Shown here in pieces: positions 18,547-26,133 of a DNA stretch of 64,000 nt. Source of the stretch: Rhodocyclaceae bacterium (GTDB lineage: Bacteria > Pseudomonadota > Gammaproteobacteria > Burkholderiales > Rhodocyclaceae). Location of the stretch: positions 1 to 64,000 of the forward strand of contig VIKE01000030.1 in assembly GCA_008080565.1 (NCBI GenBank), written 5' to 3'. Under the pieces are notes generated by a model, which worked only from the letters and a program-made list of their open reading frames with translations, was not told the origin of the DNA and made no database searches. A program made the position numbers and the translations under genes. Within the stretch, counting starts at the first letter, position 1, and each line of letters starts with the position of its first letter.

Positions 18547-20238
18547 TCAGTAGTCTTCTTCAAAGCCGCCCATCAGATTGGGCAGCAGGATGTAGGCGCG
18601 TTTGAGGGCTTCGCTCAGGTCGGTCAGGACGTTTTCGTCCCCGAGATGATCGATGAAGCCCGAGCGGTAAAGCAGCGAGCCGGGCTGCGAGTTGAGGCCG
18701 CAGACGAGCAGGGTGCAGCCGCGTTTGGCCAATTTGTCGCGCAGATTTTCGAGGCCTTCCAGGCCGGTGGTGTCGAGCTGGATCAGCCGCGTCATGTCGA
18801 GAATGACGACCTCGGGGTGCCCTTCGCGCGGATCGAGCAATTCTTCGAGCTTGTTTACCGCACCAAAGAACAGCGAGCCGAAAAGCTGCCAGGCAGCGAC
18901 GCGCATCGTGCCATCCGGGTAGAGGAACTGCGGTTCCTGAGCTTCTTCGCTGAGCGGCAGACGATCAATCTTGGTCAGTTCCGACATGCGGTAGATGAAG
19001 AACAGGCTGGCCAGCACCATGCCCAGTTCGACGGCGATGGTCAGATCGAAGAGTACGGTTACCAAGAAGGTGGCGAGCAGGATGATCCGGTAGTTGTAGC
19101 TGTAACGGCGCAATTCGACGAACTGATGCCATTCGCCCATGTTGATGGCAACCACCATGACGATGGCCGACAGCGTGGCCAGCGGAACGTAAGAAGCGAG
19201 CGGCGCGGCAACGAGGACGATGCCGAGCAGCACGGCGGCGTGGACCATGCCGGCGATTGGCGTCCGGCCGCCGGACTTGACGTTGGTCGAGGTCCGGGCG
19301 ATGGCGCCGGTCGCCGCAAAGCCGCCGAACAACGGCGCAGCGATATTGGCCAGCCCCTGGGCCACCAGCTCCTGGTTGGGGTCGTGACGGTCGTCAATCT
19401 GGCTGTCGGCAACGCGGGCCGAGAGCAGCGACTCGATGGCGCCGAGCAGCGCGATGGTAATCGCCGGCGAGATCAGCTTGCCGAAATCGTGAATCGACAG
19501 GTCGGGAAGCCCGAAGTTGGGCAGTTCCTGCGGAATGCCACCAAACCGGCTACCGATAGTCTGTACTGGCAGGTCGAACAGGTAGGAAACCAGGGTGCCG
19601 ACCAGGAGCACGGCGAGGGGGCCGGGGGCGCGGCGCAGGAAGGTAATGCGCTGGGCCAGCCAGTTGTACGACAGCAGGAAGGCGAAGCAGGCCGAGGCCA
19701 GGCCGAGAGTTGGCAGGTCGATCGTGTGGGCGTTGGCGGCCAGGGTCTTGATTCGGTGGAAGAATTCGGCAGGCAGGCTGTCGATCTGCAGGCCGAAAAA
19801 ATCCTTGATCTGGGCAAGGAAGATGACGACGGCGATGCCGTTGGTGAAGCCGATGACGACGGTAACCGGAATGAAGCGGATCAATTGCCCCATGCGGGCG
19901 AGGCCCATGGCAAGCAGAAAAATGCCGGCCAGAATGGTGGCACCCATCAGGTTGGCATAGCCGTGGATGGCGACGATGCCGTAAACAATGGGGATGAAGG
20001 CGCCGGTCGGGCCACCGATCTGCACCCGTGAGCCGCCCAGCGCCGAAGTGATCAGGCCGGCCACGATGGCTGTCCAGATGCCGGCCGTCGGCGAGCAGCC
20101 CGAGGCAATGGCAAAAGCCATCGCCAGCGGCAGGGCCAGTACGCCAACCGTGATTCCCGCCGCAATGTCCTTGCCGAATTGCGCGCGGTTATAAGTAGGC
20201 AGGCAATCCAGCAGCTTGGGGTGGAAGGCGATTTTCAT
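18547..20238 (-). CDS. SulP-family anion transporter with C-terminal STAS domain
   Basis: The product is 563 aa. Residues 1-430 hold the SulP membrane domain, with about 12-14 hydrophobic segments and family motifs (FGKDIAAGITVGVLALPLAMAFAIASG with the GVSPxxG-like element, GGPTGAF, and GGFAATGAIARTSTNVKSGG). Residues 440-555 form a STAS domain with VVILDMTRLIQLDTTGLEGL. Family substrates include sulfate, bicarbonate and C4-dicarboxylates; the sequence alone does not tell which. The position next to a DabA operon makes bicarbonate worth testing. It is divergent from the ribbon-helix-helix gene across about 105 nt that holds repeated TGTTAAT motifs. Confidence 0.88.
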   Translation of the reverse strand: MKIAFHPKLLDCLPTYNRAQFGKDIAAGITVGVLALPLAMAFAIASGCSPTAGIWTAIVAGLITSALGGSRVQIGGPTGAFIPIVYGIVAIHGYANLMGATILAGIFLLAMGLARMGQLIRFIPVTVVIGFTNGIAVVIFLAQIKDFFGLQIDSLPAEFFHRIKTLAANAHTIDLPTLGLASACFAFLLSYNWLAQRITFLRRAPGPLAVLLVGTLVSYLFDLPVQTIGSRFGGIPQELPNFGLPDLSIHDFGKLISPAITIALLGAIESLLSARVADSQIDDRHDPNQELVAQGLANIAAPLFGGFAATGAIARTSTNVKSGGRTPIAGMVHAAVLLGIVLVAAPLASYVPLATLSAIVMVVAINMGEWHQFVELRRYSYNYRIILLATFLVTVLFDLTIAVELGMVLASLFFIYRMSELTKIDRLPLSEEAQEPQFLYPDGTMRVAAWQLFGSLFFGAVNKLEELLDPREGHPEVVILDMTRLIQLDTTGLEGLENLRDKLAKRGCTLLVCGLNSQPGSLLYRSGFIDHLGDENVLTDLSEALKRAYILLPNLMGGFEEDY

Positions 20239-20280
20239 GACGCACGCTCGGAGGGTAAGCGCAGCATTATATGATCACCT

Positions 20281-20311
20281 TGTTAATCGTCAATGTTAAT
20301 CACATGTTAAT
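20281..20311. promoter_or_regulatory. Three TGTTAAT direct repeats in a divergent promoter region
   Basis: TGTTAAT occurs at 20281-20287, 20294-20300 and 20305-20311, with steps of 13 and 11 bp, between the divergent SulP gene and the ribbon-helix-helix gene. Helically spaced short repeats are typical operators for ribbon-helix-helix dimers, so autoregulation and control of the transporter are plausible. Confidence 0.5.
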
Positions 20312-20343
20312 ATGATGCAACACGAATCAAACAAGAGTGAATC

Positions 20344-20538
20344 ATGGAGAAACGCACGGCACGTTTGACTATCCTGATCGATCCTCAGAAAAAGAAAATC
20401 TTCGAGGAAATCTGCGCGGCCAAGGATCTGACCTCGTCGCAGGTTGTTCGTCGCCTGGTGCGCCAATACATTATCGAAAATGCCGGCGACCGCGAGTTGC
20501 CGGCGTGGCTCAAGCCGAGCGGCAAGGTCGCCGACTAA
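20344..20538 (+). CDS. Small ribbon-helix-helix (CopG-like) DNA-binding protein
   Basis: The product is 64 aa. Residues 5-45 fit the ribbon-helix-helix fold: an N-terminal strand (RTARLTILIDPQ), helix A (KKKIFEEICAAKDL), a turn (TSS) and helix B (QVVRRLVRQYIIEN). The C terminus PAWLKP is an extension. No toxin gene is next to it, so a free-standing regulator is more likely than an antitoxin. The Shine-Dalgarno is weak. Its last bases overlap the convergent gene by 4 nt. Upstream direct repeats are candidate binding sites. Confidence 0.7.
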   Translation: MEKRTARLTILIDPQKKKIFEEICAAKDLTSSQVVRRLVRQYIIENAGDRELPAWLKPSGKVAD

Positions 20539-20867
20539 TCCTGTTCGTTTTCAGGGGCCTTCCGAACCTTGTCCGGGTGATTTGCGCTGATATAGGCATC
20601 GAACTTGGCCTGCATTTGCGGCGACTGCTTGGCCAGTTCGCGCAGAATTCGCGCCACCGCCCACAGCATGACGGCAACGCCGCCGGCAGTGCACGCCACT
20701 GCTTCCACGGTCGACGTCGGAAAGTCAGCCAAAATCGCGCCTTTGCCGGCGGCAAACCAGCTGGCGCCGATGCCGACGCAGGCCAGGCCAAACATATCGA
20801 CCAGCGCATATAGGAAGATCGGGCCGGTCAGCGTCGGGCGGGGTGGGCGATTGGTTCGATTGAGCAT
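20535..20867 (-). CDS. Small inner-membrane protein of unknown function
   Basis: The product is 110 aa with two hydrophobic helices (about 18-40 and 52-74), a short proline-rich N terminus and a charged C-terminal tail. I do not recognise the family. No clear Shine-Dalgarno precedes ATG 20867; an internal ATG (residue 25) would remove part of the first helix and is less likely. A perfect TTGAT-N4-ATCAA site lies 28-41 nt upstream of the start codon, so its expression could respond to oxygen through an FNR/Anr-type regulator. Confidence 0.5.
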   Translation of the reverse strand: MLNRTNRPPRPTLTGPIFLYALVDMFGLACVGIGASWFAAGKGAILADFPTSTVEAVACTAGGVAVMLWAVARILRELAKQSPQMQAKFDAYISANHPDKVRKAPENEQD

Positions 20868-20894
20868 GTGCTGGGCCGGTAGTTGATTGGTTTA

Positions 20895-20908
20895 TTGATA
20901 TTTATCAA
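20895..20908. promoter_or_regulatory. Perfect FNR/Anr-type binding site
   Basis: TTGATATTTATCAA matches the TTGAT-N4-ATCAA consensus exactly. It sits upstream of the 110-aa membrane protein gene. The centre is about 34 nt from the start codon, closer than usual for activation, so repression or a different transcript start is possible. Confidence 0.5.
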
Positions 20909-20941
20909 ATGGTCTTGACAAAGCGAAAGTCAAGGCTTGAC

Positions 20942-21154
20942 TTATGCACAGAGTTGGGGCGTTTTGGTGCGCCACTTTTCTTTCTGAGTGATAGATTTGC
21001 CAGATTAGCCGGGTGAATTAAATATCGTTTAAAATCAGTGTGTTGTTGTTAAGCTCAAGTTTCGGGCAGGGTAAGGAAAATCCTTGTGGAACGGTCACTT
21101 AGCGACTTACCCCTTGATTCATTCACAGACTTATCCACAGTTTTTGTGGATAGT
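20942..21154. promoter_or_regulatory. DnaA-box cluster
   Basis: TTATGCACA (20942-20950) and TTATCCACA (21131-21139) match TTATNCACA exactly. TGTGGATAG (21146-21154) is a one-mismatch box in inverted orientation six bases after the second. The boxes flank an AT-rich stretch around 21005-21060. No dnaA, dnaN or gidA gene is near, so this may be a DnaA-titration or reactivation site (datA/DARS-like) rather than the origin itself. Confidence 0.45.
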
Positions 21155-21282
21155 TCCAAAAGCCTAAACGGTGTAGCTAGATTGGCTAGCTAAGTTAAAG
21201 TGAAACCTTAGGTTGTGTCACAATTTTGCTGCGGCGCAGCAGGCGATTCCTTGCTGCGCCAACCGTTTTGGACGGTGTCAAT

Positions 21283-23373
21283 TTATTTCACTCGCATCCC
21301 GGGCTGAGCGCCTGAATCGGGTGACAAAAGGAAAATCCCGGGGGTTTTGCCCTCGGTATCCGAAGCCGCCAGAACCATCCCCTCGGACAACCCGAATTTC
21401 ATCTTGCGCGGTGCCAGATTGGCTACCATGACGGTCAGGCGACCGATCAGTAGCGCTGGATCGTAAGCGGCCTTGATGCCGGCGAAGACATTGCGCGTTT
21501 CGTTGTTACCGACATCGAGGGTCAGGCGCACCAGCTTGTCGGCGCCTTCAACGTGTTCGGCGTTGGCGATGCGGACGATTCGCAAGTCGACCTTCATGAA
21601 ATCGTCGATGTTGCAGAACGGCTCCCACGGGCTTTCGGATTTCACTTCGTTTTGTTGATGCTCGGCGTGGCGCTGCGGTGACTGCTGCTCCTGGGTCGGC
21701 GCCAGCGATTCCTTGTTGGCCTCGACCAGCTTTTCAATCTGTTTCGGATCGACGCGCGTCATGAGGTGTTCGTAGGCATTGATGCCGTGGCCGGCGGCAA
21801 GCAGGCTTTGCGTGTCGGTCCAGTCGAGCGGCGCGATGTTGAGGAACTTCTCAACCTTGCCAGCGACCACCGGCAGGATAGGCTTGAGCAGCACGGTGAG
21901 CAGGCGGAAGAGGTTGAGCGCATTGGTGCAGGCAGCATGCAGTTCGACTTCCTTGCCTTCCTGCTTGGCCAGTTCCCAGGGCTTGACGCTATCGACGTAC
22001 TGATTGGCAGCATCGGTGAGCGCCATGATTTCGCGCATGGCCTTGCCAAATTCACGGGCTTCGTAGAGTTCGGCGACGCGGCCGGCGGCTTCCTGGATGG
22101 CCTTGATGGCCGGCAGTTCGGCGGCGGCAGGAGCCAGTTGGCCGTTGAAGCGTTTGGTGATGAAGCCGGCCGAGCGGCTGGCAATGTTCACGTACTTGCC
22201 GACCAGGTCGGAATTGACCCGGGCGCCGAAGTCCTCAAGGTTGAGGTCAATGTCTTCCATGCTGGCCGACAGCTTGGCGGCGTAGTAGTAGCGCAGCCAT
22301 TCCGGGTTGAGGCCGGTGTCGAGGTAGCTCTGGGCGGTGATGAATGTGCCGCGCGATTTCGACATCTTGGCGCCGTCGACCGTGAGAAAGCCGTGCGCGA
22401 AGATCTTGGTCGGCGTCCGGTAGCCAGCGTGTTGCAGCTCGGCTGGCCAGAACAGGGCATGGAAGTAGAGGATGTCCTTGCCGATGAAGTGGTAGAGCTC
22501 GGTCGTTGAGTCCGGTTTGAAGTACTCGTTGAAGTCCAGACCGTTCTTGCTGCACAGGTTCTTGAACGAACCCATGTAGCCGATCGGCGCGTCAAGCCAG
22601 ACGTAGAAATATTTGCCCGGCGCATCGGGGATTTCGAACCCGAAGTAGGGGGCGTCGCGGGAAATGTCCCAGTCGGTCAGCTTGTTCTCGCCGGGAGCGC
22701 CCAGCCATTCCTGCATCTTGTTGGCGGCTTCGTTTTGCAGAACCCCGTTGTCGCGACTGGTGTATTGGCGCAGGAAAGACTCGCAGCGCGGGTCGGACAG
22801 TTTGAAGAAGTAATGTTCGGAGCTGCGCAGTTCCGGCTTGGCGCCAGAGATGGCGGAATACGGCTCCTTGAGGTCAGTCGGCGCGTAGGCTGCGCCACAG
22901 GACTCGCAGTTGTCGCCGTACTGGTCCTTGGCGCCGCACTTCGGGCATTCGCCCTTGATAAAGCGATCGGGCAGGAACAGTTGCTTGACCGGGTCGTAGT
23001 ATTGCTCGATCGTTCGCGTCTCGATCAGGCCGGCGGCGCGCAGCTTGAGGTAGATATCGTTGGCGCAGTCACGGGTTTCGTCGGAGTTGGTGCTGTAGAA
23101 ATTGTCGAAGCCGACACCGAAGCCGGCAAAGTCGCGCGAATGCTCGCCATGGACTCGAGCGATCAGCGCTTCCGGCGTGATGCCTTCCTTTTCGGCGCGC
23201 AACATGATCGGCGTGCCGTGCGTGTCGTCGGCGCAAACGTACCAGCATTCGTTGCCGGCCATCTTCTGAAACCTTACCCAGATATCAGTCTGGATATATT
23301 CGACCAGATGGCCAAGGTGAATGGCGCCGTTGGCGTAGGGCAGGGCGGAGGTGACGAGTATTTTGCGCGACAT
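21283..23373 (-). CDS. metG: Methionyl-tRNA synthetase
   Basis: The product is 696 aa, the full length for the class with a C-terminal dimerisation domain. It charges tRNA-Met in the cytoplasm. Visible features: the HIGH-like HLGH in [15 protein letters not shown], a zinc knuckle ([18 protein letters not shown]), the KMSKS loop ([11 protein letters not shown]), the anticodon-binding helical region, and a C-terminal tRNA-binding OB fold from about residue 590 ([13 protein letters not shown] to the end). The linker around 560-590 is Gln/Ser-rich. It is monocistronic and divergent from the OmpR-type regulator. Confidence 0.97.
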   Translation of the reverse strand: MSRKILVTSALPYANGAIHLGHLVEYIQTDIWVRFQKMAGNECWYVCADDTHGTPIMLRAEKEGITPEALIARVHGEHSRDFAGFGVGFDNFYSTNSDETRDCANDIYLKLRAAGLIETRTIEQYYDPVKQLFLPDRFIKGECPKCGAKDQYGDNCESCGAAYAPTDLKEPYSAISGAKPELRSSEHYFFKLSDPRCESFLRQYTSRDNGVLQNEAANKMQEWLGAPGENKLTDWDISRDAPYFGFEIPDAPGKYFYVWLDAPIGYMGSFKNLCSKNGLDFNEYFKPDSTTELYHFIGKDILYFHALFWPAELQHAGYRTPTKIFAHGFLTVDGAKMSKSRGTFITAQSYLDTGLNPEWLRYYYAAKLSASMEDIDLNLEDFGARVNSDLVGKYVNIASRSAGFITKRFNGQLAPAAAELPAIKAIQEAAGRVAELYEAREFGKAMREIMALTDAANQYVDSVKPWELAKQEGKEVELHAACTNALNLFRLLTVLLKPILPVVAGKVEKFLNIAPLDWTDTQSLLAAGHGINAYEHLMTRVDPKQIEKLVEANKESLAPTQEQQSPQRHAEHQQNEVKSESPWEPFCNIDDFMKVDLRIVRIANAEHVEGADKLVRLTLDVGNNETRNVFAGIKAAYDPALLIGRLTVMVANLAPRKMKFGLSEGMVLAASDTEGKTPGIFLLSPDSGAQPGMRVK

Positions 23374-23570
23374 GGATGGGCAAGGCTGGAAAAATAAAGG
23401 GCAATTTTACCGCGAGGAAGCAGGGAGACGATTCAGAAATCAGGCCGACACCTTTCCGCGACAATTGTTAGGGAACGTAAACCAGTGTGCTCGATTGGTA
23501 AAACATGATCGATGAATGATTGCCGAAGTTGTACGAAGGGCGCAGAATTCGGCGCGGAACGGGAGGATCT

Positions 23571-24254
23571 ATGATTTTTGCGGTGGTTGAGGACAGTAGA
23601 AGCCAGGCTGAAGTGCTCAAGGCGCTGTTGAAAAGCGAGGGGCACCAGGTTGAAGTGTTTGTGGACGGGAAATCCTGCGTCGAGGCGCTCCAGACCCGAA
23701 GCTTCGATTTCTTTGTCATTGACTGGATCCTGCCTGATATTGGCGGTGACGAAGTGCTCCGCCATGTGCGCGAAAAGTGCGGTTGGGAGGTTCCGGTTGT
23801 CTTCTGCACAGGCCGCACCGACGAGGAGGCTGCTTCCGACATCCTGCGTCTCGGTGCTGACGACTATATTCCGAAGCCTATCCGCTACATGGAATTCATG
23901 GCACGGATTCATGCCCTGTTGCGCCGCCGTCAAGTGCGTCCGGCCACCGTGCAGTTCGGTAGCATCGAGATCGACATGGAAGGTCGGCGGATCAGGCTGG
24001 CCGGGGTCGATGTCGATCTGACCCAGCGTGAATTCGAACTGGCAGTCATTCTCTTGCACAACGTCGGCCGCGTTCTGTCGCGGGATGAGTTGCTGAGCAG
24101 CGTCTGGGCGCGAGATGCCGGTGTCGATACGCGTACCGTCGATACCCATGCCAGTCGTTTGCGCAAAAAACTCGGGCTGGCCGGCGAGAGTGGGTTGATG
24201 TTGTCGTCAGTCTATGGGCAGGGCTACCGCCTGGATACCGTCCACCAAGGCTGA
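23571..24254 (+). CDS. OmpR/PhoB-family response regulator
   Basis: The product is 227 aa. ATG 23571 is preceded by GGGAGGATCT; longer in-frame starts lie upstream of this ribosome site. The receiver has acidic E7/D8, phospho-acceptor D51 (VIDWILPD), T80 and K102 (YIPKPIR). A C-terminal winged helix spans about 130-225 (LTQREFELAVILLHNVGRVLSRDELLSSVW, then VDTHASRLRKKLG and YGQGYRL). No sensor kinase is adjacent, so the partner is an orphan elsewhere. apbC follows 77 nt downstream on the same strand. Confidence 0.9.
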   Translation: MIFAVVEDSRSQAEVLKALLKSEGHQVEVFVDGKSCVEALQTRSFDFFVIDWILPDIGGDEVLRHVREKCGWEVPVVFCTGRTDEEAASDILRLGADDYIPKPIRYMEFMARIHALLRRRQVRPATVQFGSIEIDMEGRRIRLAGVDVDLTQREFELAVILLHNVGRVLSRDELLSSVWARDAGVDTRTVDTHASRLRKKLGLAGESGLMLSSVYGQGYRLDTVHQG

Positions 24255-24331
24255 TTTCTGCCAAGGTTTTGGGTATACTGGACAAAATCACTCGGGTATT
24301 GCCCGTTGCTCACCCCAAAACCGGAGTTTCC

Positions 24332-25423
24332 ATGAGTCTTACAGAACAGCAAGTCAGGGCGGCGCTTTCTGCTGCGGTCGACCCCAATACTGGCAAGGAT
24401 TTCGTCGCCGGCAAGGTGCTCAAGAATGTGAAAATCGATGGCGACGACGTGTCGTTTGATATCGAACTGGCCTACCCGGCAAAAAGTCAGATTGATCCGA
24501 TCCGCAAGCAGGTGATCGCAGCCGTGCGCACCCTTCCGGGGGTCGGTAACGTGTCCGCCAATGTTTTCAGCAAGATCGTCGCCCATTCCGTGCAGCTTGG
24601 CGTCAAGTTGTTGCCGGGGGTCAAGAACATCATCGCCGTCGCTTCCGGCAAGGGTGGCGTCGGCAAGAGCACGACAGCCGTAAATCTTGCGCTGGCATTG
24701 GCTCAGGAGGGCGCGCGCGTGGGTATTCTCGACGCCGACATTTATGGTCCGTCGCAGCCGCAAATGCTTGGTCTGGCCGGCCGGCAGCCGGAATCGAAGG
24801 ATGGCCAAAGCATGGAGCCGCTGGAAGCTTACGGCGTGCAGGCGATGTCGATCGGCTTCATGGTCGACGTCGAGACGCCGATGGTCTGGCGCGGCCCGAT
24901 GGTCGCCCAGGCGCTTGACCAGATGCTCGGTCAGACCAATTGGCACGACATTGACTACCTGATCGTCGACATGCCGCCGGGTACCGGCGATATCCAGCTC
25001 TCGCTGGCTCAGAAGGTGCCGGTGACCGGCGCGGTAATTGTCACCACGCCGCAGGATATTGCGCTGATCGACGCCCGCAAGGGCCTCAAGATGTTCGAGA
25101 AAGTCAATATCCCGATCATCGGCATCGTCGAGAACATGAGCATCCACATTTGCTCGAAGTGCGGCCACGAAGAACATATCTTCGGCGAGGGCGGTGGCGA
25201 AAAGATGTGTGCCGATTACAACGTCGAATTCCTCGGCAGTCTGCCGCTCGAACTGGCGATTCGCGAAATGGCCGATGGTGGCAAGCCGACCGTGGTCGGC
25301 GCGCCGGATTCGCGGACAGCCGAGATCTATCGCACCATCGCCCGCCGGGTTGCCGTCAAGATCGGCGAGAAAGCCAAGGACATGACCTCGAAGTTCCCGA
25401 ATATCGTGGTTCAGAATACGTAA
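24332..25423 (+). CDS. apbC: Mrp/ApbC iron-sulfur cluster carrier ATPase
   Basis: The product is 363 aa. ATG 24332 has GGAG upstream. An N-terminal MIP18/DUF59 domain (residues 1-85) is followed by a deviant Walker A P-loop (SGKGGVGKSTTAVNLA), a Walker B-type segment (VDMPPGTGD) and the C-terminal CxxC (HICSKCGHEEHIFG) that holds a bridging 4Fe-4S cluster. The protein assembles or delivers iron-sulfur clusters in the cytoplasm. It ends at a strong terminator and is separate from dcd. Confidence 0.95.
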   Translation: MSLTEQQVRAALSAAVDPNTGKDFVAGKVLKNVKIDGDDVSFDIELAYPAKSQIDPIRKQVIAAVRTLPGVGNVSANVFSKIVAHSVQLGVKLLPGVKNIIAVASGKGGVGKSTTAVNLALALAQEGARVGILDADIYGPSQPQMLGLAGRQPESKDGQSMEPLEAYGVQAMSIGFMVDVETPMVWRGPMVAQALDQMLGQTNWHDIDYLIVDMPPGTGDIQLSLAQKVPVTGAVIVTTPQDIALIDARKGLKMFEKVNIPIIGIVENMSIHICSKCGHEEHIFGEGGGEKMCADYNVEFLGSLPLELAIREMADGGKPTVVGAPDSRTAEIYRTIARRVAVKIGEKAKDMTSKFPNIVVQNT

Positions 25424-25444
25424 GTTTTTTGCCAAAACCCCAGA

Positions 25445-25476
25445 CAAAGGCGGGTAAAATCCCGCCTTTGCTTTTT
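25445..25476 (+). terminator. Terminator after apbC
   Basis: CAAAGGCGGG, loop TAAAAT, CCCGCCTTTG then CTTTTTG: a perfect 10-bp stem with a U tract. Confidence 0.92.
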
Positions 25477-25495
25477 GTGGCGCGGACGATAAAAA

Positions 25496-26062
25496 ATGAC
25501 CATCAAATCAGACAAGTGGATACGCCGTATGGCGGCTGAGCACGGCATGATCGAGCCGTTCGAACCCGAGCTTGTACGCGAGGCCAATGGCGAGAAAATC
25601 GTCTCCTACGGTACCTCCAGCTACGGCTACGATATCCGCTGCGCCCGCGAATTCAAGGTGTTCACCAATATCAACTCGACAGTCGTCGATCCGAAGAACT
25701 TTGATCCGAAGTCCTTCGTCGAGATCGAGTCCGATGTCTGCATCATTCCGCCTAACTCTTTCGCGCTGGCCCGCACGATGGAGTACTTCCGCATTCCGCG
25801 CTCGGTATTGACCGTTTGTCTCGGCAAGAGCACCTATGCCCGTTGCGGTATCATCGTGAACGTCACGCCTTTCGAGCCCGAGTGGGAAGGCTACGTCACC
25901 CTGGAGTTTTCCAACACGACGCCTCTGCCGGCCAAGATCTACGCTGGCGAAGGTTGTGCCCAGGTGCTGTTCTTCGAGTCCGACGAAGTCTGCGAAACTT
26001 CCTACAAGGACCGCGGCGGCAAGTATCAGGGGCAAGTTGGCGTCACCCTCCCTAAAATCTGA
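25496..26062 (+). CDS. dcd: dCTP deaminase
   Basis: The product is 188 aa, the normal length. It deaminates dCTP to dUTP, feeding dTMP synthesis; thyA and folA are a few kb away. Conserved stretches include [33 protein letters not shown], the catalytic-site segment [20 protein letters not shown] and the trimer C terminus [15 protein letters not shown] 25496 follows the apbC terminator by 20 nt, so a promoter must lie close to or overlap that hairpin. Confidence 0.96.
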   Translation: MTIKSDKWIRRMAAEHGMIEPFEPELVREANGEKIVSYGTSSYGYDIRCAREFKVFTNINSTVVDPKNFDPKSFVEIESDVCIIPPNSFALARTMEYFRIPRSVLTVCLGKSTYARCGIIVNVTPFEPEWEGYVTLEFSNTTPLPAKIYAGEGCAQVLFFESDEVCETSYKDRGGKYQGQVGVTLPKI

Positions 26063-26101
26063 CGCGATACCGTAACGAAATCGTCTTATTCTGTGACCCG
26101 C

Positions 26102-26122
26102 TGCGGCGGGTCGCCGCATTTT
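26102..26122 (+). terminator. Hairpin with short U tract between dcd and the decarboxylase gene
   Basis: TGCGGCG, loop GGT, CGCCGCA followed by TTTT. It lies 40 nt after dcd and only 12 nt before the next start codon, so it may terminate dcd transcripts or attenuate the decarboxylase gene. Confidence 0.6.
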
Positions 26123-26133
26123 AAGGATTCAAC

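Larger units (their letters stand above)
20868..21282. other. 415-nt non-coding region with origin-like features
   Basis: No credible gene lies between the small membrane protein and the metG 3' end. The region is AT-rich for this genome and holds an FNR-type palindrome (20895-20908), an inverted repeat CTTGAC / GTCAAG (20914-20934), DnaA-box sequences (20942-21154), a perfect TAGCTAG / CTAGCTA inverted repeat (21174-21192) and a GCTGCG-GCGCAGC hairpin near 21229. This density of signals is unusual for the window. Confidence 0.55.

Noticed and set aside
22366-22391. Core-like CCGTCGACCGTGAGAAAG in metG
   Set aside because: The bases encode the invariant VDGAKMSKS region, so the similarity to the 39-bp repeat can be explained by the protein.
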